Source of the DNA: Spectribacter hydrogenoxidans
GTDB lineage: Bacteria > Pseudomonadota > Gammaproteobacteria > Nevskiales > Salinisphaeraceae
Direction of reading: 5' to 3'
DNA length: 64,000 nt
Assembly (NCBI RefSeq): GCF_031846275.1
Contig: NZ_JAVRIB010000002.1
Location: 62,001-126,000 of the forward strand
Shown here: one piece after another, positions 7,330 through 16,089 of the stretch
How positions within the stretch are numbered: the stretch's first letter is position 1
How the letters are laid out: each line of letters begins with the position of its first letter
Notes under the pieces: generated by a model
Databases searched by the model: none
What the model was told of the DNA's origin: nothing
The model's input: the letters and a program-made list of their open reading frames with translations, nothing else
Translations under genes and position numbers: made by a program

Positions 7330-9117
7330 ATGAGTCATCTGATCAATCGCCGCGACCTGGATTTCCTGCTGCACGAATGGCTGGACGTGGCCACTCTGTG
7401 CGAGCGCCCGCGTTTCGCCGGCCACGATCGGGAGACCTTCGATGCCGTGGTGGAAGCCGCGCACACGCTGGCGGTGGAGCAGTTCGCCGCCCACGCGGCA
7501 AAACTGGACGCCAACGAACCCACCTTCGACGGCGAACGCGTGAACATCATTCCGGAAGTGAAGGCGGCGCTGGATGCCTATGTGGACGGCGGCTTCATGG
7601 GGGCGGCGTTCGACGAGGCCGACGGCGGCCTGCAGCTTCCCTACACCATCAGCCAGTCGGTGGCCGCACTGTTCACTGCCGCCAACATCGGCACCGCGGG
7701 CTACCCGTTCCTGACCGGGGCCGCCGCCAATCTGCTGCGGGTGGTGGGCTCGCCCGAACAGCAGACGCGGTACATGCAGCCGATGATTGCCGGGCGTTTC
7801 TTCGGCACCATGTGCCTGTCGGAGCCGCAGGCCGGATCGTCGCTGGGCGATATCCGCACCCGGGCGATTCCCAACGAGGATGGCACCTACCGCCTGCGCG
7901 GTAACAAGATGTGGATTTCCGGTGGCGAGCACGACTTGTCCGAAAACATCGTGCATCTGGTACTGGCCCGCATCGAGGGGGCACCGGCCGGCACCAAGGG
8001 CATCTCCCTGTTCATCGTGCCCAAGTACCGGGTCAACGACGACGGCAGCCTGGGTGAACGAAACGGCGTCCGGCTGGCGGGCATCAATCACAAGATGGGG
8101 TATCGGGGCACCGTCAACACGGTGCTGAATTTCGGCGATGAAGACGACTGCTTCGGCGAGATCGTCGGCGAACCCAACACCGGCCTGGCCGGGATGTTCC
8201 ACATGATGAACGAGGCCCGCATCAGTGTCGGCATGGGGGCGTCGGTGCTGGGTTATTCCGGCTATCTGCACGCGCTGGACTACGCGCGCGAACGCCCGCA
8301 GGGCCGGCACCCTGGCAGCAAGCCGACCGATACGCCGGTGCCCATCATCGAACATGCCGATGTCCGCCGCATGCTGCTGGCCCAGAAGGCCTACGTCGAG
8401 GGCGGCCTTGCCCTGTGCCTGTACTGCGCGACGCTGGTGGACCAGCAGGAGACCGCCGAGGACGAAACCGAGCGCAACCGCCTGGGGTTGCTGCTCGACA
8501 TTCTCACCCCCATCGCCAAGGCCTGGCCCTCGGAATACGGGCTGGAAGCCAACAAGCTCGCCATTCAGGTGCTGGGCGGCTACGGCTATACCCGCGAATA
8601 CCCGGTGGAGCGGCTGTATCGCGACAACCGTCTCAACCCCATTCACGAAGGCACCAACGGCATTCAGGCGCTGGACCTGCTCGGCCGGAAGGTCACCATG
8701 CGCGACGGGGCGGCCCTCTCCCTGCTTCTGCGCGAGATCGGCGCCACCGCCGAGGACGCTGCCGAATTCGACGAACTGCACGAGTACGCCCGTTCCCTGG
8801 CCGAAGCCATCGACACCGTGGCCGATACTACCCAGGCGCTGCGCCAGCAGGCCACGGACGCCGAAAGCTATCTCGCCAACGCCAATGAATATCTCGAAAT
8901 GCTGGGCCACGTGGTCATCGCCTGGACCTGGTTGCGCCAGGCCTTGGTCGCTGTCCGGGCCAAGCCGGCCGGTGATGCGGACCGCGATTTCTACTGGGGC
9001 AAGCTGCAGGCCACCCGCTACTTCTTCCGCTGGGAACTGCCCACCATCGATCACCGCGCCCACCTGCTGGCGGCGGTGGACGATACCTGTCTGGGCATGT
9101 GGCCGGACTGGTTTTGA
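7330..9117 (+). CDS. Acyl-CoA dehydrogenase, large (about 600-residue) type
   Basis: This flavoenzyme introduces an alpha-beta double bond into an acyl-CoA, the first step of beta-oxidation. The 595-residue product, starting at ATG 7330, belongs to the long type with an extra C-terminal domain, as in FadE5 and 3-methylmercaptopropionyl-CoA dehydrogenase. Visible motifs are MCLSEPQAGSSLGDIRT near residue 160, GNKMWISGGEHD near 195, the FAD-contact segment IQVLGGYGYTREYPVERLYRD near 415-435, and NPIHEGTNGIQALDL, which holds the likely catalytic Glu. It is separated by 83 bp from the convergent BVMO gene. Chain-length preference cannot be read from sequence alone. Confidence 0.93.
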   Translation: MSHLINRRDLDFLLHEWLDVATLCERPRFAGHDRETFDAVVEAAHTLAVEQFAAHAAKLDANEPTFDGERVNIIPEVKAALDAYVDGGFMGAAFDEADGGLQLPYTISQSVAALFTAANIGTAGYPFLTGAAANLLRVVGSPEQQTRYMQPMIAGRFFGTMCLSEPQAGSSLGDIRTRAIPNEDGTYRLRGNKMWISGGEHDLSENIVHLVLARIEGAPAGTKGISLFIVPKYRVNDDGSLGERNGVRLAGINHKMGYRGTVNTVLNFGDEDDCFGEIVGEPNTGLAGMFHMMNEARISVGMGASVLGYSGYLHALDYARERPQGRHPGSKPTDTPVPIIEHADVRRMLLAQKAYVEGGLALCLYCATLVDQQETAEDETERNRLGLLLDILTPIAKAWPSEYGLEANKLAIQVLGGYGYTREYPVERLYRDNRLNPIHEGTNGIQALDLLGRKVTMRDGAALSLLLREIGATAEDAAEFDELHEYARSLAEAIDTVADTTQALRQQATDAESYLANANEYLEMLGHVVIAWTWLRQALVAVRAKPAGDADRDFYWGKLQATRYFFRWELPTIDHRAHLLAAVDDTCLGMWPDWF

Positions 9118-9200
9118 TCAAGGCCGCATGTCTGATCGGTGGCCGGGTGGTCCGATCATCCAGGTGAGACCGCCGTGTTGTGGCGATGCCTGCCTAGCAC

Positions 9201-11147
9201 TCAGGCCCTGGCGGTATTGCGGTAGGTGAAACGATAGGCGTCGGCGTCGAACCCGGCGGTCATGCGCCAGAAGTCCACCAGCCGCCAGGGCGAAACCGCA
9301 AACACGCGGCCAGCGTCGTTGCGGTACCAGTTATCCATGCCGGGATGGGTCCAGACCATCTGTTCGTGCATGGCGTCCACCCGCCGGTTGAAGTGGTCGT
9401 GGACATCAGTTCGGACTTCCAGCGTGTCGGCGCCGCATTCCAGCATTTCGCGCAGGGCGAAGAGCACGTAGCGCACCTGGCATTCGGTCATGAAAATCTG
9501 GTTGCCGCCGTGGGCCAGGCCGGTATTGGGACCGGCCAGGATGAAGAAATTGGGAAAGCCGGGCACGGTGGTGCCGAGATAGGCGCGGGCGTCATCGGGG
9601 CCCCAGGCGTCGTGCAGGTCGATGCCGTCACGGCCGGTAATCCGCATGGGCCAGAGCATCCGGCTGGCGTGAAAGCCGGTGGCAAAGACCAGGGCGTCGG
9701 CCCGATGAAGTTCACCATCGGTGGTGCGAATGCCATCGGCTTCGATGCGGTCGATGTCACCGGTCACCAGGTCCACATTGTCCCGCGTGAGCATGCGATA
9801 CCAGTGGTTGTCGATCAGGATGCGCTTGCCGTAGGGGGGGTAATCGGGGGTGACCTTGGCCAGCAGTTCCGGATCGTCACCGATTTCGCTGCGGATATAG
9901 CGTTCCATGAACCGGCGATGGCGATCGTTGACCCGATTGATCGAACGCGCCTGGTCCGGCCATTCCGGATCCACCTGCAGGGCCGGGTAGAGCCCGTCGG
10001 CGAAACCCCAGAACAGCTGGAAGCGATACCAGCGGGCATACCCGGGCAGATGGGCGAGCAGCCACTTCTTCGCATCGCTGACCTGCTCGAAGTAATTCGG
10101 GTTGGGTACCACCCAGTGCGGGCTGCGCTGGAACACGGTAAGGCGTGCGGCCTCCGGCGCGATGCGCGGCGCGACCTGCTGCCCAGAGGCGCCGGTCCCG
10201 ATCATGGCGATGTGCTTGCCGCGCCAGTCGAAATCCGGGTCCCACCGTGCCGTGTGCATTGCGGGGCCGGCGAAATCCTCGCGTCCGGGTATATCCGGCA
10301 GCTTGGGCCGGTTGAGCACGCCCACCGCCGAGATCAGGGCATGCGCCTCCAACTCCATCTCCGCGCCGGTTGCATCCCGCGCGCCGACCCGCCAGCGGGC
10401 AGTGGTCTCATCGAACGCCGCGAATGCGACTTCCGTGTTGAAGCGGATATGCCTGCGCAGGCCGTAACGGTCGGCCACTTCCTCGAAATAGCCCCACAGT
10501 TCGTCGCGCTTGGCAAAGAAATGCGACCACGCATGATTGGGTTCGAAGGAATAGCTGTAGAAGTGGTTGGGCGTATCCACGCCGCAGCCGGGATAGCGGT
10601 TCTCCAGCCAGGTGCCGCCCACGGTGGCGTTCTTTTCCAGGATGGTGAAGTCGATACCCGCTTCCTGCAGACGGATGGCGGCGCACAGGCCGGACATGCC
10701 GGCGCCGATGATCAGCACATGAAAATTGTGCAGCCGCTCGACGGGTGGCGATCGGCGCCATTGCGGGCGGCGGGGATCCCTGGTGTCGGCCGTCAGTTCC
10801 TCGTGCATCAGGGCCGCGTAGTCGGCATCCACGGTTTCGCCGGCGGCGGCGGACAGCATCGCCTGCAGCCGTTCGCCGGTGGGCACCGGCGGCAACGGCC
10901 GACCCCGGCACGCGAGCTCGATCAGGGTGGCGGCGAGGGCGTCGCGGATCTCTGCCGCCAACTCGGCGGGCATGTCCACCTGATAGTTCATCGGGCCGCG
11001 GATGTGTGGACGGGCCCGTTCCAGCCACCGGTCGTCGCCGCTGAGCTGGACCAGGACCAACAGCAGGGTGGCGTCGTCGCCCGCCTCCAGCCGGCGGCGC
11101 AGGCCGTCGGGGTCGGCGGTCAGGGTGGCAAGATCAGCCTGGCGCAT
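9201..11147 (-). CDS. Flavin-dependent Baeyer-Villiger monooxygenase
   Basis: The enzyme would insert one oxygen atom next to a ketone carbonyl using FAD and NADPH, giving an ester or lactone. The 648-residue product has an extra helical N-terminal domain (about residues 1-140), then the FAD Rossmann motif LIIGAGMSGLCAA near 145, the typical GGTWLENRYPGCGVDTPNHFYSY segment near 175, and the Baeyer-Villiger fingerprint FAGPAMHTARWD followed at once by the NADPH-binding motif MIGTGASG. This fits a type I enzyme of the long form. A TTGACA-type promoter with an inverted repeat lies directly upstream. The regulator gene follows divergently arranged catabolic genes, suggesting shared control. The ketone substrate is unknown. 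Confidence 0.9.
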   Translation of the reverse strand: MRQADLATLTADPDGLRRRLEAGDDATLLLVLVQLSGDDRWLERARPHIRGPMNYQVDMPAELAAEIRDALAATLIELACRGRPLPPVPTGERLQAMLSAAAGETVDADYAALMHEELTADTRDPRRPQWRRSPPVERLHNFHVLIIGAGMSGLCAAIRLQEAGIDFTILEKNATVGGTWLENRYPGCGVDTPNHFYSYSFEPNHAWSHFFAKRDELWGYFEEVADRYGLRRHIRFNTEVAFAAFDETTARWRVGARDATGAEMELEAHALISAVGVLNRPKLPDIPGREDFAGPAMHTARWDPDFDWRGKHIAMIGTGASGQQVAPRIAPEAARLTVFQRSPHWVVPNPNYFEQVSDAKKWLLAHLPGYARWYRFQLFWGFADGLYPALQVDPEWPDQARSINRVNDRHRRFMERYIRSEIGDDPELLAKVTPDYPPYGKRILIDNHWYRMLTRDNVDLVTGDIDRIEADGIRTTDGELHRADALVFATGFHASRMLWPMRITGRDGIDLHDAWGPDDARAYLGTTVPGFPNFFILAGPNTGLAHGGNQIFMTECQVRYVLFALREMLECGADTLEVRTDVHDHFNRRVDAMHEQMVWTHPGMDNWYRNDAGRVFAVSPWRLVDFWRMTAGFDADAYRFTYRNTARA

Positions 11148-11161
11148 AATACGGCCTATAT

Positions 11162-11175
11162 AAAACGACTGTTTT
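11162..11175. promoter_or_regulatory. Candidate TetR operator at the BVMO promoter
   Basis: AAAAC (11162-11166) and GTTTT (11171-11175) form an inverted repeat with a 4-base spacer, 15 bp upstream of the BVMO start codon and just downstream of the predicted -10 box. A closely related site (AAAAC-N4-GTTGT) lies at 11963-11976 in the TetR/ADH promoter region. A shared pattern at both ends of the TetR gene suggests it is the regulator's binding site. Confidence 0.5.
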
Positions 11176-11176
11176 A

Positions 11177-11206
11177 ATTTTGATGATGCCGTGGCCCGGC
11201 TGTCAA
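11177..11206 (-). promoter_or_regulatory. Sigma70-type promoter of the BVMO gene
   Basis: On the minus strand a perfect -35 hexamer TTGACA (11206-11201) is followed after 18 bases by CAAAAT (11182-11177), a 4-of-6 match to the -10 consensus. The AT-rich stretch between it and the start codon stands out from the GC-rich surroundings and contains the inverted repeat described at 11162-11175. Confidence 0.5.
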
Positions 11207-11231
11207 GCCGCCGGACAGATCGGTGGGCGGT

Positions 11232-11969
11232 TCAAACCCGCGCGGTCAGGATCGCTTCCACGGTGTCGAACAGGTGCTCGATCGTGGCCGTGCGGTTCCA
11301 GATGTTGTTGCGCGGATGCCGCGCCGTTTCGGTTTCGCGGGCGGCGAATGCGGCACGCAGATAGATATTGATGAAGATGAAGCGTTCGTTGAGCGTATCC
11401 ACCGGCAGGTCGATGCGCTCGCGCAGCAGGGCCAGGCAGCGCTGGTAGCCTTGGTTCCAGCCGCGGCCGACGGTGTCGTCGAACAGCCGGCGGTTCACGG
11501 CCATGACGTGGTTGATGAAGCGGATGTGGGTGTCGGTGGCCACGCGCACGGGATTAGTGCTCAATACCGGCCAGGCCAGCACGCGGATCAGCTCGCGCAC
11601 GCTCGGTTCGCCGCGCTCGGCGAGGGCATCCAGCCTTTCCTGGCGCCAGGTGTCGGATGCCCGTGCCCCGTCCAGGATCAATGCCTCGACCAGCCCCTGC
11701 TTGCCGCCGAAGTAGTAGTTCAGCGACGCCACGTTCTTGAGCCCGGCGGCCTTGACGATATCGCGCACGGTGACGGCGTCCACTCCGTGTTCGGCGAACA
11801 GGGTTTCGGCGATGTGCTTGAGCCGTTCGCGCGTGGCGTGGCCGCGGGCGCGGGTGGTCGGCGTCGTACTGCTGGTGGCCAAGGTGCTTGACTCGCTGAT
11901 GGCGTGATCGCGACCCGTGTCGTTGTCGACGCCGGGTATTGTCCCCGGGCAACAGTTTATGTAAAACAT
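11232..11969 (-). CDS. TetR family transcriptional regulator
   Basis: The protein has a TetR-type helix-turn-helix in its first third: TRERLKHIAETLFAEHGVDAVTVRDIV, then KNVASLNYYFGGKQGLVEAL, where the tyrosine-phenylalanine pair and Lys are typical of the recognition-helix end. The C-terminal domain (about residues 105-245) is the ligand-binding, dimer-forming part and gives no ligand hint. It sits between the BVMO and alcohol dehydrogenase genes and probably controls both. The start is uncertain. ATG 11969 lies inside the candidate operator, has no clear ribosome binding site and adds a poorly conserved N-terminal tail; the TTG at 11882 gives a more usual N terminus. Confidence 0.88.
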   Translation of the reverse strand: MFYINCCPGTIPGVDNDTGRDHAISESSTLATSSTTPTTRARGHATRERLKHIAETLFAEHGVDAVTVRDIVKAAGLKNVASLNYYFGGKQGLVEALILDGARASDTWRQERLDALAERGEPSVRELIRVLAWPVLSTNPVRVATDTHIRFINHVMAVNRRLFDDTVGRGWNQGYQRCLALLRERIDLPVDTLNERFIFINIYLRAAFAARETETARHPRNNIWNRTATIEHLFDTVEAILTARV

Positions 11970-11976
11970 TTGTTGT
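11939..11976. promoter_or_regulatory. Candidate promoter and TetR operator before the TetR/ADH genes
   Basis: TTGTCC (11939-11944), 17 bases, then TAAAAC (11962-11967) could serve as a weak rightward promoter for the alcohol dehydrogenase operon. The imperfect inverted repeat AAAAC-ATTT-GTTGT (11963-11976) overlaps its -10 box and resembles the repeat upstream of the BVMO gene. Overlap with the -10 box is compatible with repression. Confidence 0.4.
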
Positions 11977-12025
11977 AGAAAAACGAGGGCCGGTCCGGCC
12001 CGTGCGAGAGTCGAGGAGGAACGCG

Positions 12026-13198
12026 ATGTCGTCAGCGGCGTTGTTCACGCAGACGGCCACCGAGCGGGTGCACATCGGCACGGCTGCCGCCGAGGCGGTG
12101 GTCGACGAGGCACGTCGCAACGAGGCATCGCGGGTATTCCTGGTGGTCAGCGCCACCCTGGATCGCCAAACCGACGAGATTGCCCGCATCCGCGAGGCCC
12201 TGGGCGAGCGTTACGCTGGACACCACGCCGGCATCGCCCCGCACGGCCCCCGGGCGGACGTGCTGGCGGCGACCGCCGCCGCGCGCGAAGCCGATGCCGA
12301 TTTGCTGGTATCCGTCGGCGGCGGCTCGGTCACTGACGCGACGAAGGTGCTCGCCCTGTGCCTGCGCCACGACATCACCAGGCACGAGGATTTCGACGCC
12401 TTCCGGATGTACGTGGACGATGCCGGCCAGGTGGTCATGCCCGAGTTCGACGGCCCCGACGTGCGCGTGGTGTGCGTGCCCACCACCCTGTCCGGTGGCG
12501 AGTTCAATCCGCTCAGCGGGGTGACCGACGAGCGTGCCCGGCTCAAGCAGGGTTACCAGCACCGGCGGATGGCGCCGGTGGCCGTAATCCTGGACCCGGC
12601 GGTCACCGTACACACGCCGGAATGGCTGTGGCTGTCCACCGGCGTGCGATCCCTGGACCATGCCATGGAGACCCTGGGTTCGTTTCACTCCAACGAATTC
12701 TGCGACGGCATCGCCGCCAATGCGCTGGCGGCGCTCGGCGAGGGCCTGCGCCGGGTTAAGGCGGACCCGGACGACCTGGGCGGCCGCCTGAAGTGCCAGG
12801 TCGGGGCCTGGGAATCGATGATCCCGGTGGTGGCCGGCGTACCCATGGGCTTGAGCCATGCCACCGGCCACGCCCTGGGTGGCACCTTCGATGTGCCGCA
12901 CGGCCACACCTCCTGCGTGATGGCGCCCTACGCCCTGGCCTTCAACGCCGAAGTCAACGGCGAACGCCAGCAGCGGATCAGCGCCGCCCTGGGCGATCCC
13001 GCACGCCCGGCCAGCGAACTGGCGGACGCGTTGATCCGGGCGCTGGGCATGCCGCGCACCTTGGGCGAGGTGGGCGTGGGCGAGGCCGACCTCGAGCGCC
13101 TGGCCGAGGCCGTGCTGCACGACATCTGGGCGCGCACCAACCCGCGCCCGGTCGCGTCCGCAGAGGACGTGATCCCGTTTCTGCGGATGGCGCTCTAG
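12026..13198 (+). CDS. Iron-containing (group III) alcohol dehydrogenase
   Basis: The 390-residue protein, starting at ATG 12026 behind GAGGAGGA, is an iron-type alcohol dehydrogenase or maleylacetate-reductase relative. It has the nucleotide-binding GGGSVTDATKVLAL near residue 95, PTTLSGGEFNP near 150, and metal-ligand regions GVRSLDHAMETLGS (Asp/His) near 205, GLSHATGHALGG near 275 and VPHGHTSCVMAP near 290. The His/Asp ligands appear complete. In this cluster a plausible job is oxidising a secondary alcohol to the ketone used by the BVMO, but reduction of a keto compound is equally possible. It starts the rightward operon continued by P450, acyl-CoA synthetase and hydrolase genes. Confidence 0.88.
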   Translation: MSSAALFTQTATERVHIGTAAAEAVVDEARRNEASRVFLVVSATLDRQTDEIARIREALGERYAGHHAGIAPHGPRADVLAATAAAREADADLLVSVGGGSVTDATKVLALCLRHDITRHEDFDAFRMYVDDAGQVVMPEFDGPDVRVVCVPTTLSGGEFNPLSGVTDERARLKQGYQHRRMAPVAVILDPAVTVHTPEWLWLSTGVRSLDHAMETLGSFHSNEFCDGIAANALAALGEGLRRVKADPDDLGGRLKCQVGAWESMIPVVAGVPMGLSHATGHALGGTFDVPHGHTSCVMAPYALAFNAEVNGERQQRISAALGDPARPASELADALIRALGMPRTLGEVGVGEADLERLAEAVLHDIWARTNPRPVASAEDVIPFLRMAL

Positions 13199-13205
13199 CG
13201 CTGTC

Positions 13206-14447
13206 ATGCCCAACCCTGCTGAGGCCGGCACTATGCCCGAGACCACCTTCGACCCGGACGACCCCGCTTTCCTGACCGATCCGCTGCCGGTCTACCGGCG
13301 GCTGCGCGACGAGGCGCCGGTCCATCATCTGCCGGCCAGCGGCGGTATCTGGCTGGTGACCCGCTTCGAGGACATCCGGCCCCTGGTGCGCCTGCCCGAA
13401 GGCCGCATGCAGGTGCCCGGGGTGGACGGCGGGGCGGTATTCGGCGACGGCCCGGCCGGGCGCATCTACCGCAACCTGATGGTGCTCAACGATCCGCCCA
13501 AGCACACCCGGCTGCGCATGCTCACGCAGAAGGCGCTGACGCCGAAGGCCGTCGAGGGCCTGCGTGCCCGCGTCGAGCAGGTGGTGGACGAGACCCTGGA
13601 TGCGGTGATCGAACGCGGCGAGATGGACGCCGTGACCGACCTGGCATTCGTGATCCCGTACCGCGTGATCTGCGGCATGCTCGGCATTCCGGCGGACCAG
13701 CGCCAGGCACTGATGGCGGTCACGCCGGACTTCTTCCGCGTGTTCCTGCCGGCCGCCAACGACGAGGCCGGCATCCAGGCCTGTCACGAGGCCTGCGCCT
13801 TCTTCATCGATTACCTGAGCGAGAAGATCGAGGAGCGGCGGGCCGACCCCGGCGACGACATCTTCAGTGCCCTGGTGGCGGCCGAGGCCGAGGGCGACCG
13901 CCTGGACCGCGACGAGCTGGTGGCCACGGTGCTCTCGCTGCTGGCCGGCGGGTTCGACACCACCATGGGGATGATCGGTGCCGGCGTGTACAACTTCGCC
14001 CGGGAGCCGGAGCAGTTCGAACGCCTGCGCGCCGACCCGGCCGGACTGGCCCGGGCGGCCACCGACGAGATCGTGCGCTGGGAGTCGCCGGTGGGCGTGA
14101 CCATCCGCCATCTGCCCGAGGATTTCACCCTGGGCGGTCAGCGCATCCCGGCCGGCGAGCCGGTTTGGCTGGCGCTGTTGTCCGGCAATCACGACGAGCG
14201 GCAATTCACCAACCCCGACCGCATCGACATCGCGCGCACCGAGGGCGAGCACGTGGCCTTCGGTGGCAGCCGGCACTTCTGCATCGGCCAACACCTGGCC
14301 AAGCTGGAAGGCGAGATCACCTTCCGCAAGCTGGCCGAACGCATCGAGGGCTTCGAACTCGCCGGCCCGACCCCGCGGCGCATGAACTTCCAGTTCCGCT
14401 CGTTCGAATCCCTGCCGGTGCGCTTCACGCCGGCGCGCGCGGCATGA
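13206..14447 (+). CDS. Cytochrome P450
   Basis: The 413-residue soluble bacterial P450 would hydroxylate a hydrophobic substrate using electrons from a separate ferredoxin system, which is not encoded nearby. It has the I-helix oxygen-activation motif LLAGGFDTTMG near residue 245, the K-helix ExxR in DEIVRWESP near 290, and the heme-cysteine loop FGGSRHFCIGQHLAKLE near 355-370. The start is ambiguous: ATG 13206 leaves a 7-base gap after the dehydrogenase, while ATG 13233 (MPETTFDPDD) gives the more usual N terminus. Its stop codon overlaps the next gene's start (ATGA), showing translational coupling to the acyl-CoA synthetase. Confidence 0.95.
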   Translation: MPNPAEAGTMPETTFDPDDPAFLTDPLPVYRRLRDEAPVHHLPASGGIWLVTRFEDIRPLVRLPEGRMQVPGVDGGAVFGDGPAGRIYRNLMVLNDPPKHTRLRMLTQKALTPKAVEGLRARVEQVVDETLDAVIERGEMDAVTDLAFVIPYRVICGMLGIPADQRQALMAVTPDFFRVFLPAANDEAGIQACHEACAFFIDYLSEKIEERRADPGDDIFSALVAAEAEGDRLDRDELVATVLSLLAGGFDTTMGMIGAGVYNFAREPEQFERLRADPAGLARAATDEIVRWESPVGVTIRHLPEDFTLGGQRIPAGEPVWLALLSGNHDERQFTNPDRIDIARTEGEHVAFGGSRHFCIGQHLAKLEGEITFRKLAERIEGFELAGPTPRRMNFQFRSFESLPVRFTPARAA

Positions 14448-16051
14448 CTGCCGATCCACGCATCCCGCCGCGCGAGCGCTGCGTGCTGCGCTATGCGCTG
14501 GAGGATTTCGCCCGGCGTACGCCGGACAAGGCCTACTGCATGTTCGGGGACGGCAGCGCCTGGAGCTATGCGGAAACGCTTGCGAAGGTACGCGCCCGGG
14601 CCGCGGTACTGCAGCAGCTCGGCGTCGACCAGGGCGATCACCTGCTGTCCTGGCTGCCCAACGGCGCCGAGGCCCTGCTGACCTTCTTTGCCACCAATTA
14701 TCTGGGCGCGGTGTTCGTGCCCATCAACACGGCCTATCGCGGGCCGCTGCTGGAGCACGTGGTGGCCAACGCCGGCGCCCGTGTCATCGTGGCCCAGGGC
14801 GAACTGGTGGAGCGCCTGCACGAGATCGACACCGCGGCACTCGAAACGGTGGTGCTGGTGGGGCCGGCCGGACAGCCCCCGGCCGAGCTTGCCGCCACCA
14901 GCATCGCGGCGGTCGACGCGCCGGCGGCACCGGCGCCGCCGGCGCGGGCGATCGAGCCCTGGGACACCCAGGCCGTGGTCTACACCTCGGGCACCACGGG
15001 CCCGTCCAAGGGCGTGCTGATGTCCTATCTGCACCTGTACTCCAACGCCGGGCCCGAGACCTGGCCGTTCGTGACCGGGGACGACCGTTTCCTGATCAAC
15101 ATGCCGATCTACCACATCGGCGGCCTGGGTCTGCCGTTCGTCATGCTGGTGCGCGGCGGATCGGTGGCGCTGTGGACGGATTTCCGCACCGAGGAGTTCT
15201 GGGATTTCGTGCGCCGCACCGAGTGCACCGCGGTGTTCCTGCTGGGGGTGATGGCCACCTTTCTGCTCAAGGCCCCGCCGGCCACCGACGACCGCGATCA
15301 TCCGGTGCGGCTGGCCATGCTGGTGCCGCTGACCGACAGCGCCCGGGATTTCCGCGAGCGCTTCGGGGTGAACATTTTCACCATCTTCAACATGACCGAG
15401 GTGTCCTCGCCGATCGTCTCCGAGGCCAACCCGGAGAAGACCGGTACCTGCGGCCGGGTGCGGCCGGGTGTCGAGGTGCGGCTGGTGGACGAGCAGGACT
15501 GCGAGGTGGCCGTGGGCGAAGTGGGCGAGATGATCGTCCGCACCGACCGCCCCTGGGCGATGATGCACGGCTATTACAAGAACCCCGAGGCCACCGCCCG
15601 GGCCTGGCGCAACGGCTGGTTTCACACCGGCGACGCCTTCCGCTGCGATGCCGACGGCAACTACTTCTTCGTGGACCGCATCAAGGACGCCATCCGCCGG
15701 CGTGGCGAGAACATCTCGTCCTTCGAGGTGGAGGCCGCCGTGGTCGCCCATCCCGACGTGCAGGAGGCCGCCGCCATCGGCGTGCCCTGCGAACACGGCG
15801 AGGACGAGGTGATGGTGGTGATCGCTCCGGTGGCCGGCCGCCGGCCCGACCCCGTGCAACTCACTGAATTCCTGATCGAACGGCTGCCCTATTTCATGGT
15901 GCCGCGCTACATCCGCGTGGTGGACGAACTGCCCAAGACGCCGACCGCCAAGGTGCGCAAGGTGGCGCTGCGCGAGGCCGGCGTGACCGACGATGCCTGG
16001 GACCGCGAGGCCGCCGGTATCCGCCTGCGCCGCGAGCGCTTCAACGCCTGA
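14444..16051 (+). CDS. AMP-dependent acyl-CoA synthetase/ligase
   Basis: This 535-residue adenylate-forming enzyme activates a carboxylic acid with ATP and CoA. It begins at ATG 14444, overlapping the P450 stop. The AMP-binding motif YTSGTTGPSKGVLMSY is near residue 185, the adenine-site segment IFNMTEVSSPI near 310, the hinge GWFHTGDAFRCDADGNYFF near 395, and the catalytic Lys region PKTPTAKVRKVALRE at the C terminus. The sequence resembles crotonobetaine/carnitine-CoA ligase-like members (CaiC-like) more than FadD. In this operon it would activate the acid released by the downstream hydrolase. The acid itself is not known. Confidence 0.9.
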   Translation: MTADPRIPPRERCVLRYALEDFARRTPDKAYCMFGDGSAWSYAETLAKVRARAAVLQQLGVDQGDHLLSWLPNGAEALLTFFATNYLGAVFVPINTAYRGPLLEHVVANAGARVIVAQGELVERLHEIDTAALETVVLVGPAGQPPAELAATSIAAVDAPAAPAPPARAIEPWDTQAVVYTSGTTGPSKGVLMSYLHLYSNAGPETWPFVTGDDRFLINMPIYHIGGLGLPFVMLVRGGSVALWTDFRTEEFWDFVRRTECTAVFLLGVMATFLLKAPPATDDRDHPVRLAMLVPLTDSARDFRERFGVNIFTIFNMTEVSSPIVSEANPEKTGTCGRVRPGVEVRLVDEQDCEVAVGEVGEMIVRTDRPWAMMHGYYKNPEATARAWRNGWFHTGDAFRCDADGNYFFVDRIKDAIRRRGENISSFEVEAAVVAHPDVQEAAAIGVPCEHGEDEVMVVIAPVAGRRPDPVQLTEFLIERLPYFMVPRYIRVVDELPKTPTAKVRKVALREAGVTDDAWDREAAGIRLRRERFNA

Positions 16052-16089
16052 ACCAGACGCCCAGACAACCGACCGGAGGAGTCCGCCCG

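Noticed and set aside
7260..9063. Open minus-strand frame joined in frame to the rhodanese gene
   Set aside because: It is antisense to the acyl-CoA dehydrogenase; only the last 122 codons (from ATG 7209) match a protein family.
9345..11177. Plus-strand open frame of about 610 codons
   Set aside because: It is the complement of the BVMO gene, which has all family motifs; the plus-strand product is His/Gly/Ala-rich with no motif.
11225..11250. GGTTCAAACCC resembling a tRNA T-loop
   Set aside because: It is within the 3' end of the TetR gene and its downstream edge; no cloverleaf can be formed around it.
14165..14443. Upstream extension of the acyl-CoA synthetase
   Set aside because: This part overlaps the P450 gene in another frame; the ATG at 14444 gives the family start and couples to the P450 stop.
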